Positions 19,514-28,203 of a DNA stretch of 64,000 nucleotides are shown here, in pieces. This stretch comes from Nocardia harenae NBRC 108248. Lineage in GTDB: Bacteria; Actinomycetota; Actinomycetes; Mycobacteriales; Mycobacteriaceae. Positions within the stretch are counted from its first letter, which is position 1. Every line of letters starts with the position of its first letter. The stretch lies in assembly GCF_001612885.1 (NCBI RefSeq), contig NZ_BDBH01000005.1, positions 248,001 through 312,000 on the forward strand. Reading direction: 5' to 3'. A program made the position numbers and the translations under genes. The notes beneath the pieces were generated by a model. That model saw nothing but the letters and a program-made list of their open reading frames with translations. It was not told the DNA's origin and made no database searches.

Positions 19514-20367
19514 CCACCCCACCCGATGAGGCGAAGGAGGCGCTGGGCAAGCGCCTTCGAGAACTACGCCTCAATGCTGAGCTGACCGGCACAGAACTTG
19601 CGAACCGTGCCGGTTGGCATCAGTCCAAAGTCTCCAAGGTGGAGCGCGGAAAGACCATGCCCACGGATACTGACATACGCGCGTGGTGCCTGCACACCAA
19701 CTCCGAGGACCACATACCGGACCTGATAGCGACCATTCGCGATATCGACAGCGCTTATCTCGAATGGCGTCGGGTGCTCGGCACTGGCACGAAGAAGCGC
19801 CAGGAAGCACAGGTAAAGCTCGAAGCCGGAACCGAGTTCATGCGCTGGTATGAGCCGTTCCTCATCCCGGGACTTCTTCAGACGGCGGAGTACGCCGAGG
19901 AGATTATGCGTAACGTCATCGGCTTCTACGGAATAACCGATGACCTCGACGAAGGCGTATCCAAACGGCTCGAAAGACAGCAGATTCTCTATCGCAAGAA
20001 TCATCGGTTTCACTTCCTGGTCTCCGAGCAAGCTCTTTACACGACGGTCGGAGACGACCAGATAATGATCGGCCAGCTTGACCGACTGTTAGCCGTGATC
20101 GGTATGCCGCGGGTGACCTTCGGAATCGTTCCCGCTCAGAGTCGGTACAAGGTCTTCATCTCGAACATGATCATGTTCGACAATCGGCTTGTGATGGTTG
20201 AAGGTCTGACTGCTGAGCTGACCATTACTCAGCCCCGAGAAGTCGCACAATACGGCCGGGCATTCAACACCCTTGCCGAACAGGCACTGACTGGAGACAG
20301 AGCCAGGGAACTGATACGGATCGCTCTGGCTGAGCGATCCGTGAACGGCGAAGAGAATCTCGCCTAA
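19510..20367 (+). CDS. XRE-family regulator with DUF5753 domain (Scr1/WhiJ-like)
   Basis: The 285-residue product has an N-terminal helix-turn-helix (about 11-70; LRELRLNAELTGTELANRAG, then HQSKVSKVERGKTMP) and a DUF5753 effector domain (about 95-270; WYEPFLIPGLLQTAEYAEEI, ERQQILYRKNHRFHFLVSEQAL). Streptomyces relatives such as WhiJ-type proteins control development and pair with small DUF397 proteins; here DUF6879 takes that place. The GTG start at 19510 overlaps the DUF6879 stop. AT content is somewhat higher than in flanking housekeeping genes, consistent with an accessory origin. Confidence 0.9.
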   Translation: MTTPPDEAKEALGKRLRELRLNAELTGTELANRAGWHQSKVSKVERGKTMPTDTDIRAWCLHTNSEDHIPDLIATIRDIDSAYLEWRRVLGTGTKKRQEAQVKLEAGTEFMRWYEPFLIPGLLQTAEYAEEIMRNVIGFYGITDDLDEGVSKRLERQQILYRKNHRFHFLVSEQALYTTVGDDQIMIGQLDRLLAVIGMPRVTFGIVPAQSRYKVFISNMIMFDNRLVMVEGLTAELTITQPREVAQYGRAFNTLAEQALTGDRARELIRIALAERSVNGEENLA

Positions 20368-20417
20368 CCGCGACGAATGACCGCCCACACCTGCACTATG
20401 TGCGGTGCGACCGAGCG

Positions 20418-21020
20418 TCAGACCCGGCGGCCGGTGTAGGCGAGTAACCGCAGGTGGCCGGGGGCGTCGTCGGCGACCGGCACGGCCGCGTCGAACCACC
20501 CCGGCCGCCGGTACGGATCCAGCCCACCCGCCTCGACGACGGCATCCAGCAGGGCGGCACAGAGCGCGTCGTCGGCGAGGTCGGTCCGCCCGGCGGCCAG
20601 CGCCAGATCGGTCCCGTGCACCGTGAGCTCCAACAGATGCGCGAGCGCCGCGCTCGGGCCGGGCAGCTCGCCGAGCGGCGTCGGCACCGCGCCTTCCAGC
20701 GCGTCCGGACGACTCCAGGCGGCGCGATCGAGTTCGGCAGCGGTGGCGAAGGCGCCGTGCGGGTCGGAGCCGAGCACGTCGGCGGGCAGCTCCGCGTCGG
20801 CGGTGATGTCGCTGAGCGCGGCTACCGCGCCGTAGATCACCCGGACCAGGTGTTCGAGCAGGGTGTGCACGTCCCAGTCGGCGCAGAGCGTGGGCGCGCC
20901 GAGCGATCCGGGTTCCAGCGCCGCGACCGCGGCACCCGCGGTATCGAGGGCGCGGTCGATGGCGGCGACCACCGTCTCCGTCTCGATGCGGCCGATCGCG
21001 GGGTCCTGCACACGGTTCAT
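20418..21020 (-). CDS. TIGR03086-type metal-binding protein (mycothiol maleylpyruvate isomerase N-terminal fold)
   Basis: The 200-residue DinB/MDMPI-fold protein contains the family motif TLCADWDVHTLLEHLV (the His is a metal ligand) and LLELTVHGTDLALA with a second His. Such proteins bind divalent metal and often act with mycothiol, though the substrate is unknown. ATG 21020 is preceded by AAGGA. It stands alone on the minus strand, 126 bases downstream of the Rv1083-like gene. Confidence 0.85.
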   Translation of the reverse strand: MNRVQDPAIGRIETETVVAAIDRALDTAGAAVAALEPGSLGAPTLCADWDVHTLLEHLVRVIYGAVAALSDITADAELPADVLGSDPHGAFATAAELDRAAWSRPDALEGAVPTPLGELPGPSAALAHLLELTVHGTDLALAAGRTDLADDALCAALLDAVVEAGGLDPYRRPGWFDAAVPVADDAPGHLRLLAYTGRRV

Positions 21021-21146
21021 GGGAATCCTTCTGGTCGATCGAGGCGATGCTGCCCGGAATACACATCGCTCACCAATGGAAACCCGAAATTGTGCGGCGC
21101 GCACCGAACAGCCGCCCGGGTTGACAAGGCAGGCCGGGATTGTCGG

Positions 21147-21431
21147 TCAGCCGGACCCCTCGCGCCGCTTTCCACCGGACTCCGGCTCGGTGCGGGTGAT
21201 GCCGTGCTCGGTGCCGTCGTCGGCCTCCTGATCCGGCTCCGGATGCTCCGGCTCGAAGGTCGCGGGCAGGTTCTTGATGTGCCGGTTCATCGACCGGATC
21301 AGCAGGAACGTCCCGGCCAGCAGCACCAGCACGATGATCAGCCCGAGCGGCGACGCCTTGCCGAACTCCGGCCCGGTCGGCGTGCCCGGCGTCTGCGCGA
21401 GCACCGCCGTCACGAGCGGTAGCGCGGACAT
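21147..21431 (-). CDS. Small single-pass membrane protein (Rv1083-like)
   Basis: The 94-residue product has a short N-terminal segment, one membrane helix (LGLIIVLVLLAGTFLLIRSMN), a basic patch, then an acidic Glu/Asp/Pro-rich cytoplasmic tail. The ATG at 21431 overlaps the mca stop by one base (TGATG), so it is coupled to mca. In M. tuberculosis the gene after mca (Rv1083, recalled) is also a small membrane protein. Function unknown. Confidence 0.8.
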   Translation of the reverse strand: MSALPLVTAVLAQTPGTPTGPEFGKASPLGLIIVLVLLAGTFLLIRSMNRHIKNLPATFEPEHPEPDQEADDGTEHGITRTEPESGGKRREGSG

Positions 21432-22315
21432 CACCGGTGCTCGTCCCCGATCCCGGCGAACAGGTCGTTCTCCGGGAGCGCGGTCTTGACCCTGGTCTGC
21501 GCGAGTTCGAACTCCTCGGTCGGCCAGACCCGGCGCTGCAGCTCCAGCGGGATGGCGAAGAAGGCGCCGTTCGGGTCGATCTGGGTGGCGTGCGCGAGCA
21601 GCGCGCCGTCGCGCTGCGGGAAGTACTCGGCGCACTCGATCTGGGTGGTCACCCGCGACATCACGTCGCCGCGCTCCACCGCGTACTTGCGCGAGCGGTC
21701 CAGCCACTCCTGCAGCGGGAAGGGCTCGTCCAGCCGCTCGTACTCCTCGGCGAAGAGCTCCAGCCTGCGCAGGCTGAACCCGTGGTTGTAGTAGAGCTTG
21801 AGCGGGGTCCACGGCGCGCCGGCGTCCGGGAACCGCTCCGGGTCGCCCGCCGCCTCGAACGCCGCCACCGAGACCTCGTAGCACCGGATGTGATCCGGGT
21901 GCGGGTACCCGCCGGTCTCGTCGTAGGTGGTCATGACGTGCGGCCGGAACTCGCGCACCACCCGGACCAGCGCCTCGGTCGCCTCCTCCAGCGGCACGAG
22001 TGCGAAGCTGCCCTCCGGCAGCGGCGGCGGCGGATCGCCCTCGGGCAGCCCGGAATCCACGAAGCCGAGCCAGGTCTGCCGCACCCCGAGCGCGGCCGCG
22101 GCGGCGGCCATCTCCTCGCGCCGGATCTCGTGAATCCGCTCCAGTACCCCCGGGGTGTCCATGGCCGGGTTGAGAATGCTGCCCGCCTCACCACCGGTCA
22201 GCGTGACGACGAGTACCTCGTTGCCCTCGGCGGCGTACTTGGCCGTCGTCGCCGCGCCCTTGGAGGACTCGTCGTCGGGGTGCGCGTGCACCGCCATCAG
22301 CCGGAGCCCGCTCAC
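21431..22315 (-). CDS. mca: Mycothiol S-conjugate amidase Mca
   Basis: The 294-residue product belongs to the PIG-L/LmbE zinc deacetylase superfamily, with zinc ligands in HAHPDDE near the N-terminus and the second HPDH in [13 protein letters not shown]. It cleaves mycothiol S-conjugates into a mercapturic acid and GlcN-Ins during detoxification. Length and sequence favour Mca over the paralogue MshB (for example [17 protein letters not shown]). GTG 22315 has a weak AGGA five bases upstream. It is divergent from the DUF4307 gene as in mycobacteria. Confidence 0.93.
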   Translation of the reverse strand: MSGLRLMAVHAHPDDESSKGAATTAKYAAEGNEVLVVTLTGGEAGSILNPAMDTPGVLERIHEIRREEMAAAAAALGVRQTWLGFVDSGLPEGDPPPPLPEGSFALVPLEEATEALVRVVREFRPHVMTTYDETGGYPHPDHIRCYEVSVAAFEAAGDPERFPDAGAPWTPLKLYYNHGFSLRRLELFAEEYERLDEPFPLQEWLDRSRKYAVERGDVMSRVTTQIECAEYFPQRDGALLAHATQIDPNGAFFAIPLELQRRVWPTEEFELAQTRVKTALPENDLFAGIGDEHR

Positions 22316-22457
22316 GTCCTGTTCACTCCGTCGCTCACCCTGTACCTCGCGCTCTCCGCCGTCTTGTCCTCGGTGCCGTGGGCGTCCGATCCTCGCTTCC
22401 CTATAGTTCCATCCAGACCCCTCTGTATTCCGACCCACCCCCGGGAGCACCGAGACC

Positions 22458-22925
22458 ATGACCGAGCCGGAAGCGCGCGCCGACGCCGCGCGGGACGAGC
22501 AGCGCCGCGCCGCCCGCCGCGCCGAGCGCTACGGCACGCGGCGCGGCGTCGGCCCCGGCCGCCGGATCGCGGCCGTGCTCGGCGTGCTGGTCGTCGCCGC
22601 CGGGGTCGGCATCGGCTTCCTGGGATACCAGAAGTTCGGGCCGAAGGATGTCGAGGCCGAGCAGCTCGGCTACGTCATCGTCGACGATTCCACCCTCGAC
22701 CTGCGGATCAAGGTGACCAGGGACGATCCGTCGCAGCCGGTGGTCTGCATCGTCCGGGCGATGTCGCGCGACGGCGAGGAGACCGGGCGGCGCGAGGTGC
22801 TCGTGCTGCCGTCGGAGAGCGGCACGGTCGAGGTCGGTACGCAGATCCGCTCCTCGGCGCGGCCCGCCTCCGGCAGCGTCTACGCCTGCTCGACTACCGT
22901 TCCGGGGTACCTGCGCGCGGATTGA
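22458..22925 (+). CDS. DUF4307 family membrane protein (Rv1081c-like)
   Basis: The 155-residue product has an Arg-rich cytosolic N-terminus, one membrane helix ([22 protein letters not shown]) and an extracytoplasmic beta-rich domain ending in [20 protein letters not shown] and [14 protein letters not shown], with two Cys that could form a disulfide. It has the typical DUF4307 layout and function is unknown. A GGGAG precedes ATG 22458. A TATAGT at 22402-22407 is a possible -10 element. greA follows in the same direction, as in mycobacterial gene order. Confidence 0.88.
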   Translation: MTEPEARADAARDEQRRAARRAERYGTRRGVGPGRRIAAVLGVLVVAAGVGIGFLGYQKFGPKDVEAEQLGYVIVDDSTLDLRIKVTRDDPSQPVVCIVRAMSRDGEETGRREVLVLPSESGTVEVGTQIRSSARPASGSVYACSTTVPGYLRAD

Positions 22926-22941
22926 GCCGCGCAAAATCGAC

Positions 22942-22973
22942 TTGACCTGCATATTTGTGAGTCATGCTAAAAT
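22942..22973 (+). promoter_or_regulatory. Probable greA promoter
   Basis: TTGACC at 22942-22947 is a good -35 hexamer. The AT-rich TGCTAAAAT at 22965-22973 holds candidate -10 hexamers (TAAAAT fits best, with a 20-base spacer). This is the only AT-rich tract in the 244-base gap before greA. It would give a leader of roughly 190 nt. Inferred from sequence only. Confidence 0.45.
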
Positions 22974-23169
22974 GGCCTGACACACGGTTCCGGAACCCGG
23001 AGCCGTGTTTGCTGCATTGGCGGCCAACGCGGTGGATTCCGGAGCGCACGACACCCCTGGCGATCGCGTCCAGCCGTCGGCCGATGCGTGCCCGCCTGCC
23101 CCGGTGGGTACAGCAGCGGTGTTCAGGGAATCCCGGCGCGCCGGGAACAACTACTAGGGAGTGATCGAG

Positions 23170-23661
23170 ATGACCGAGAATGTGACCTGGCTGACCCAGG
23201 AGTCGCACGACAGGCTCAAGAGCGAACTCGACGCGCTCATCGCCAACCGTCCGGTCATCGCCGCCGAGATCAACGAGCGCCGCGAGGAAGGCGATCTCAA
23301 GGAGAACGGCGGGTACCACGCGGCGCGGGAGGAGCAGGGCCAGCAGGAGGCCCGCATCCGGCAGCTGCAGGAGCTGCTGAACAACGCCAAGGTCGGCGTC
23401 GCGCCGACCAAGTCCGGCGTCGCGCTGCCCGGCTCGGTGGTCAAGGTCTACTACGACGGTGACGAGACCGACACCGAGACCTTCCTCATCGCCACCCGCG
23501 AGGAGGGGCTCGGCCACTCCGACCTGGAGACCTACTCGCCGAACTCGCCGCTCGGCGGCGCGCTCATCGACGCCAAGGTCGGCGAGACCAGGGAGTACAC
23601 GCTGCCCAACGGCAACACCATGAAGGTGACGCTGGTCAGCGCGGAGCCCTACCACAGCTGA
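23170..23661 (+). CDS. greA: Transcription elongation factor GreA
   Basis: The 163-residue protein has an N-terminal coiled coil (about 1-75; THxR-like start [17 protein letters not shown], then the acidic-tip segment [20 protein letters not shown]) and a C-terminal FKBP-like domain ([14 protein letters not shown]). GreA stimulates cleavage of backtracked RNA by RNA polymerase. ATG 23170 is preferred over GTG 23161 because GGGAG is correctly spaced only for the former. A strong terminator follows. Confidence 0.96.
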   Translation: MTENVTWLTQESHDRLKSELDALIANRPVIAAEINERREEGDLKENGGYHAAREEQGQQEARIRQLQELLNNAKVGVAPTKSGVALPGSVVKVYYDGDETDTETFLIATREEGLGHSDLETYSPNSPLGGALIDAKVGETREYTLPNGNTMKVTLVSAEPYHS

Positions 23662-23673
23662 GCCGCCTGAACA

Positions 23674-23710
23674 GCAGCGGCCGCACTCGGAGATCGAGTG
23701 CGGCCGCTGC
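23674..23710. terminator. Bidirectional hairpin terminator between greA and metB
   Basis: Perfect 16-bp inverted repeat: GCAGCGGCCGCACTCG (23674-23689), loop GAGAT, and the complementary arm 23695-23710. It lies 12 bases after the greA stop and 18 bases beyond the metB stop on the other strand, so it can serve both convergent genes. There is no U-tract, as is common in actinobacteria. Confidence 0.85.
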
Positions 23711-23728
23711 TTCATGTCTCCGGTACCC

Positions 23729-24874
23729 CTACCGCGCGAGCGCCTGCTCGACGTCGGCGAGCAGATCGGCGGCGTCCTCGATGCCGACCGAGAGCCGCAC
23801 CAGGTCGGCGGGGACCTCCAGCTGCGACCCCGCGGTGGAGGCGTGCGTCATGGCGCCCGGGTGCTCGATCAGCGATTCGATCCCGCCCAGCGACTCGGCC
23901 AGGGTGAAGACCTCGGTTCCGGCGCAGAAGCGGCGCGCCGCCGCCTCGCCGCCGTGCAGCCGCACCGAGAGCATCCCGCCGAAGCGCCGCATCTGCTTGG
24001 CCGCCACGCCGTGCCCGGCGTGCTCGGGCAGGCCGGGGTAGATGACGGTGGAGACGGCCGGGTGCCGGGCGAGGAACTCGGCGATCAGCTCGGCATTGTC
24101 GCAGTGCCGCTCCATGCGCAGCGCCAGCGTCTTGGCGCCGCGCAGCGTGAGGTAGGCGTCGAACGGGCCCGGCACCGCGCCCGCGCCGTTCTGCAGGAAG
24201 GCGAACTTCTCGTCGGTCTCGGCGTCGTCGGTGATCAGCGCGCCGCCGATCACGTCGGAGTGCCCGCCCAGGTACTTGGTGGTGGAGTGCAGCACGATGT
24301 CCGCGCCCAGGGGCAGCGGGGTCTGCAGGTACGGGGTGGCGAAGGTGTTGTCGACCACCAGCTTGGCGCCCGCGGTGTGCGCCACGTCGGCGAGCGCCGG
24401 GATGTCACCGATGGTGAGCAGCGGGTTGGTGGGGGTCTCGACCCAGATCAGCTTGGTGTTCGGGCGCACGGCGGCGCGGACGGCGTCCAGGTCGGCGATG
24501 TGCGCGGGCGAGTGCTCGATGCCCCACTGGGTGAACACCTTGTCGATCAGCCGGAAGGTGCCGCCGTAGGCGTCGTCGGGGATGACGATGTGGTCGCCGG
24601 GGCGCAGCAGCGCGCGCAGCGCACAGTCGGTCGCGGCCATCCCGGAGGCGAAGGCGCGGCCGTACCGGCCGAGCTCGAGGGCGGCGAGATTGGCCTCCAG
24701 CGCGGTGCGGGTGGGGTTGCCGGTGCGGGCGTACTCGTATCCGCCGCGCAACCCTCCCACCCCGTCCTGGGCGAAGGTCGAACTCGCGTAGATGGGCACG
24801 TTCACCGCGCCGGTCTGCGGGTCCGGCTCGAACCCGGCGTGCACGGCGCGGGTGGAGAATCCCAGCTCGCTCAT
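23729..24874 (-). CDS. metB: Cystathionine gamma-synthase
   Basis: The 381-residue PLP enzyme of the Cys/Met metabolism family shows STRAVHAGFEPD at the N-terminus, YEYARTGNPTR (phosphate/PLP region), VETPTNPLL, and the Schiff-base lysine in HSTTKYLGGHSD. It joins O-succinyl- or O-acetyl-homoserine with cysteine. Together with cbs about 2 kb away on the same strand it forms the transsulfuration pair, which links methionine and cysteine pools (and so mycothiol supply). The name metB follows the mycobacterial homologue Rv1079; gamma-lyase activity cannot be excluded. Confidence 0.92.
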   Translation of the reverse strand: MSELGFSTRAVHAGFEPDPQTGAVNVPIYASSTFAQDGVGGLRGGYEYARTGNPTRTALEANLAALELGRYGRAFASGMAATDCALRALLRPGDHIVIPDDAYGGTFRLIDKVFTQWGIEHSPAHIADLDAVRAAVRPNTKLIWVETPTNPLLTIGDIPALADVAHTAGAKLVVDNTFATPYLQTPLPLGADIVLHSTTKYLGGHSDVIGGALITDDAETDEKFAFLQNGAGAVPGPFDAYLTLRGAKTLALRMERHCDNAELIAEFLARHPAVSTVIYPGLPEHAGHGVAAKQMRRFGGMLSVRLHGGEAAARRFCAGTEVFTLAESLGGIESLIEHPGAMTHASTAGSQLEVPADLVRLSVGIEDAADLLADVEQALAR

Positions 24875-24936
24875 GGCCCCAGCCTAGAACCGGCCACCGG
24901 CGTCGCATTCCCGGGGGGTGCGTCCGCCCGCCTCGT

Positions 24937-24942
24937 TACGCT
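24937..24942 (+). promoter_or_regulatory. Possible -10 element of a leaderless acyl-CoA dehydrogenase transcript
   Basis: TACGCT lies seven bases before ATG 24950, and no Shine-Dalgarno precedes that ATG. This spacing puts the transcription start at the start codon, the usual arrangement for leaderless actinobacterial mRNAs. Confidence 0.4.
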
Positions 24943-24949
24943 GACCGGC

Positions 24950-26149
24950 ATGGCGCCCGACACACCCGTGACCCTGGACGAATTGTTCGCGACCGATGCC
25001 CTGCTGCAGCCGGAGGAGCGGGAGATCCGCGACACCGTCGCCGCCTTCGCGGCCAGGCGGCTGCGCCCGCACGTCGCCGGCTGGTTCGAGGCGGGCACCT
25101 TCCCGGCCCGGGAACTCGCCCCCGAGCTGGGCGAGCTCGGGCTGCTCGGCATGCACCTGGATGGCTACGGCTGCGCCGGGCTCTCCGCCACCGCCTACGG
25201 CCTTGCCTGCCAGGAACTCGAGGCGGTCGACTCCGGCATCCGCAGCATGGTCTCGGTGCAGGGCTCGCTGGCCATGACCGCCATCCACCGCTACGGCTCC
25301 GAGGAGCAGAAGCAGCACTGGCTACCCGGGATGGCCGCGGGTGAGCTGCTCGGCTGCTTCGGGCTGACCGAACCGGACTTCGGCTCCAACCCCGGCGGCA
25401 TGCGCACCCGCGCCAAGCGGGACGGCGACGACTGGGTGCTGGACGGGTCCAAGATGTGGATCACCAATGGCTCGGTCGCCGATGTCGCGGTGGTCTGGGC
25501 CTACACCGACCCCGAGGAGGCGGGCGGGCGGCCCGTGGTGCGCGGCTTCCTCGTCCCCACCGACGCCCCCGGCTTCGTGGCCAGGGAGATGCACCGCAAG
25601 CTCTCGCTGCGCGCCTCCATCACCGCCGAGCTGAACTTCGACGGGGTGCGGCTGCCCGCCGACGCGGTGCTGCCCGGCTCGCGCGGGCTCTCCTCGCCAC
25701 TGGCCTGCCTGGGCGAGGCGCGCTTCGGCATCGTCTTCGGCGCGCTCGGCGCGGCCCGCGACTGCCTCGCCGCGGCGATCGAGTACTCGCGCAGCCGTGA
25801 GGTTTTCGACAAGCCGCTGGCCGCCTACCAGCTCACCCAGGCGAAACTCGCCGACCTGGCGCTGGAGTACGGCAAGGGGCAGCTGCTCGCCATCCACCTC
25901 GGGCGGCTCAAGGACCGCGGCGAGCTCACCCCGGAGCAGGTGAGCGCGGGCAAGCTGAACAGCACGCGGGAGGCGATCGCCATCGCCCGCGAGTGCCGGA
26001 CCATCCTGGGGGCCAACGGGATCACGCTCGACTACCCGGTGCTGCGGCACGCCAACAACCTGGAGTCGGTGCTCACCTACGAGGGCACCGCGGAGGTGCA
26101 CCAGCTCACCCTCGGGAAGGCCCTCACCGGCAGCAATGCCTTCCGCTGA
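24950..26149 (+). CDS. Acyl-CoA dehydrogenase, glutaryl-CoA dehydrogenase-like
   Basis: The 399-residue flavoenzyme has FGLTEPDFGSNPGGM and WVLDGSKMWITNGS (FAD/substrate contacts), a C-terminal SREVFDKPLAAYQLTQAKLADL, and the catalytic Glu in TYEGTAEVH, followed by LTLGKALTGSNAF. The EGT and TGxxAF pattern is typical of glutaryl-CoA dehydrogenases, but the Arg that decarboxylates glutaconyl-CoA was not checked, so substrate is open. It stands on the plus strand between metB and cbs, where mycobacteria have pra instead, and is not part of the sulfur pathway. Confidence 0.88.
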   Translation: MAPDTPVTLDELFATDALLQPEEREIRDTVAAFAARRLRPHVAGWFEAGTFPARELAPELGELGLLGMHLDGYGCAGLSATAYGLACQELEAVDSGIRSMVSVQGSLAMTAIHRYGSEEQKQHWLPGMAAGELLGCFGLTEPDFGSNPGGMRTRAKRDGDDWVLDGSKMWITNGSVADVAVVWAYTDPEEAGGRPVVRGFLVPTDAPGFVAREMHRKLSLRASITAELNFDGVRLPADAVLPGSRGLSSPLACLGEARFGIVFGALGAARDCLAAAIEYSRSREVFDKPLAAYQLTQAKLADLALEYGKGQLLAIHLGRLKDRGELTPEQVSAGKLNSTREAIAIARECRTILGANGITLDYPVLRHANNLESVLTYEGTAEVHQLTLGKALTGSNAFR

Positions 26150-26219
26150 GCACAGTGTTACGAAGCGTCATCGCGGAGCCACCCGGCGGTCACCCGATGG
26201 CCGGGAATTTCCCGCATCC

Positions 26220-26249
26220 TGGAACGACCTTGCTCCACCGGTCGTTCCA
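26220..26249 (+). promoter_or_regulatory. 10-bp hairpin directly before a mini-ORF ribosome site
   Basis: TGGAACGACC (26220-26229) and GGTCGTTCCA (26240-26249) form a perfect 10-bp stem with a 10-base loop. The final bases of the right arm abut GGAGGT, the ribosome site of the 19-codon frame at 26261. The hairpin could gate translation of the mini-ORF and of the DUF4254 gene overlapping it. Confidence 0.5.
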
Positions 26250-26260
26250 GGAGGTGCACC

Positions 26261-26320
26261 ATGTGCACACAGCCGCTCGCTGTCCCCGCCGCCCCGGGAG
26301 GCTCCGATGCCCGATGCTGA
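26261..26320 (+). CDS. 19-codon leader peptide candidate upstream of DUF4254
   Basis: ATG 26261 has a near-perfect ribosome site (GGAGGT, spacing five). The frame encodes MCTQPLAVPAAPGGSDARC and stops at 26320, 14 bases inside the DUF4254 gene. Cysteines sit at positions 2 and 19. It may be a translated leader (attenuator or coupling peptide) or a fortuitous frame. The strong ribosome site and adjoining hairpin argue for translation. Confidence 0.4.
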   Translation: MCTQPLAVPAAPGGSDARC

Positions 26321-26726
26321 ACTCCCGGACCGCCGAGAACTGCTGGCCGCCTTCGCTTCTGCCGACGAAGCGGGCGACGACCCGGTGACCCGCTCGGCCG
26401 CCGTGCTCGCCGAGCTGCACCGGCGGCGGCACCGCGATCCGCTGGCGGCCGCCGGGATCGATTGCCGCCGTGCCGAACTCGTCGCCGCCGTGGACCGCTG
26501 GGCGGGCGCCGCCCGGCCCGCCCGCGTGCGCGGCATCTCACTCGGCGCGCTGCTCGACCGGATGGCGGCGGCGCACGTGCACGCCGACCACCTGCTGCAC
26601 CACTGCGAACAGGTCTCCGACACCAGGGTGCACGCCGCCTGGTATCGGCTGGCCACGCTCGCCGACGAGTGGAGCGACCTGATCGCGGGCTACCTGCCCG
26701 AGCGCGCGTCGGCGGGCACCCGCTGA
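26307..26726 (+). CDS. DUF4254 family protein
   Basis: The 139-residue helical protein has a family-like layout: ELPDRRELLAAF start, LAELHRRRHRDP, the segment GALLDRMAAAHVHADHLL and the closing WYRLATLADEWSDLIAGYLP. GGGAGG lies five bases before ATG 26307. A paralogue is present at 55241-55681. Function is unknown. The preceding mini-ORF overlaps its 5' end. Confidence 0.75.
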   Translation: MPDAELPDRRELLAAFASADEAGDDPVTRSAAVLAELHRRRHRDPLAAAGIDCRRAELVAAVDRWAGAARPARVRGISLGALLDRMAAAHVHADHLLHHCEQVSDTRVHAAWYRLATLADEWSDLIAGYLPERASAGTR

Positions 26727-26766
26727 CGGCAGGGCGCTACCCGGGCGCGGGCCGGCGGCACCGGCC

Positions 26767-28155
26767 CTACTTGCCGATCGCGCCGACGCTGAGGAACCCG
26801 AGCAGGTCGTGCCTGGTGATGACGCCGACCGGCTTGCCCTCCTCGACCACCATGAGCGCGTCGGTCTCGGAGAGCGCCTTGGTGGCGGCCGAGATCGGCT
26901 CGCCCGCGCCGATCAGCGGGAACGAGGGGCTCATGTGCTGCGCCACCGAGTCGGTGAGGTGCGCCCGCCCCTCGAAGACCGCGGAGAGCAGGTCGCGCTC
27001 GGAGACGCTGCCCGCCACCTCGCCCGCCATCACCGGCGGCTCGGCGCCGACCACCGGCATCTGCGAGACGCCGTACTCGCGCAGGATCTCGATGGCGTCG
27101 CGCAGCGTCTCGGAGGGGTGCGTGTGCACCAGGTCGGGCAGCGCGCCGGACTTGCCGCGCAGCACGTCGCCGACGAGCGGCTCGGCCGCACCGTCCAGCC
27201 GCTCGCGCAGGAAGCCGTAGGAGCTCATCCACTGGTCGTTGAAGATCTTGGAGAGGTAGCCGCGGCCGCCGTCCGGCAGCAGCACCACCACGACGGCCTC
27301 CGGGTCGCGCCTGGCCACCTCGATGGCGGCGACCACCGCCATGCCGCAGGAGCCGCCGACGAGCAGCCCCTCCTCGCGGGCCAGCCGCCTGGTCATGTCG
27401 AAGGAGTCGGCGTCGGAGACCGCGATGATCTCGTCCGCCACCGCCGGGTCGTAGGCCGATGGCCAGAAGTCCTCGCCGACGCCCTCGACCAGGTAGGGCC
27501 GCCCGGTGCCGCCGGAGTAGACCGAGCCCTCCGGGTCGGCGCCGATCACCCGCACCCGGCCTTCGGACACATCCTTGAGGTAGCGGCCCGCGCCGGTGAT
27601 GGTGCCGCCGGTGCCGACGCCGGCGACGAAGTGCGTGATCTTGCCCTCGGTGTCGGCCCAGATCTCCGGGCCGGTGGTCTCGTAGTGGCTCTGCGGCCCA
27701 CCGGGATTGGAGTACTGGTCCGGCTTCCAGGCCCCGTCGATCTCGCGCACCAGCCGGTCCGAGACGCTGTAGTAGCTGTCCGGATGCTCGGGCGGGACGG
27801 CGGTCGGGCAGACCACCACCTCGGCGCCGTAGGCGCGCAGCACGTTGCGCTTGTCCTCGCTCACCTTGTCCGGGCAGACGAAGACGCACTGGTAGCCGCG
27901 CTGCTGCGCCACCAGCGCCAGCCCGACGCCGGTGTTCCCCGACGTCGGCTCGACGATGGTGCCGCCGGGCCGCAACTCGCCGGACTGCTCGGCGGCCTCG
28001 ATCATCTTGACCGCGATCCGGTCCTTCGAGCTGCCGCCCGGGTTCAGGTACTCGACCTTGGCCGCGACCAGCCCCGCGTTCGGACCGACCACCGAGTTCA
28101 ACCGGACCAGCGGGGTATTGCCGATGAGGTCGACGACGTGCTCAGCGATGCGCAT
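26767..28155 (-). CDS. cbs: Cystathionine beta-synthase
   Basis: The 462-residue protein has a PLP domain (about 1-330) and two CBS domains (about 335-460). The PLP lysine is in NPGGSSKDRIA, the substrate loop is TSGNTG, and the phosphate cradle is GVGTGGTITG. The CBS pair (LREYGVSQMPVV, VGVITRHDLLGFLS) may bind an adenosyl ligand. It makes cystathionine from homocysteine and serine, in the same pathway as metB on the same strand. An O-acetylserine-dependent cysteine synthase activity is less likely given the CBS domains. Confidence 0.95.
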   Translation of the reverse strand: MRIAEHVVDLIGNTPLVRLNSVVGPNAGLVAAKVEYLNPGGSSKDRIAVKMIEAAEQSGELRPGGTIVEPTSGNTGVGLALVAQQRGYQCVFVCPDKVSEDKRNVLRAYGAEVVVCPTAVPPEHPDSYYSVSDRLVREIDGAWKPDQYSNPGGPQSHYETTGPEIWADTEGKITHFVAGVGTGGTITGAGRYLKDVSEGRVRVIGADPEGSVYSGGTGRPYLVEGVGEDFWPSAYDPAVADEIIAVSDADSFDMTRRLAREEGLLVGGSCGMAVVAAIEVARRDPEAVVVVLLPDGGRGYLSKIFNDQWMSSYGFLRERLDGAAEPLVGDVLRGKSGALPDLVHTHPSETLRDAIEILREYGVSQMPVVGAEPPVMAGEVAGSVSERDLLSAVFEGRAHLTDSVAQHMSPSFPLIGAGEPISAATKALSETDALMVVEEGKPVGVITRHDLLGFLSVGAIGK

Positions 28156-28203
28156 AGCTCCATCGTTGCAGAAGCCGCCGAACCCTGCTTCTCCGCATTC
28201 CGC

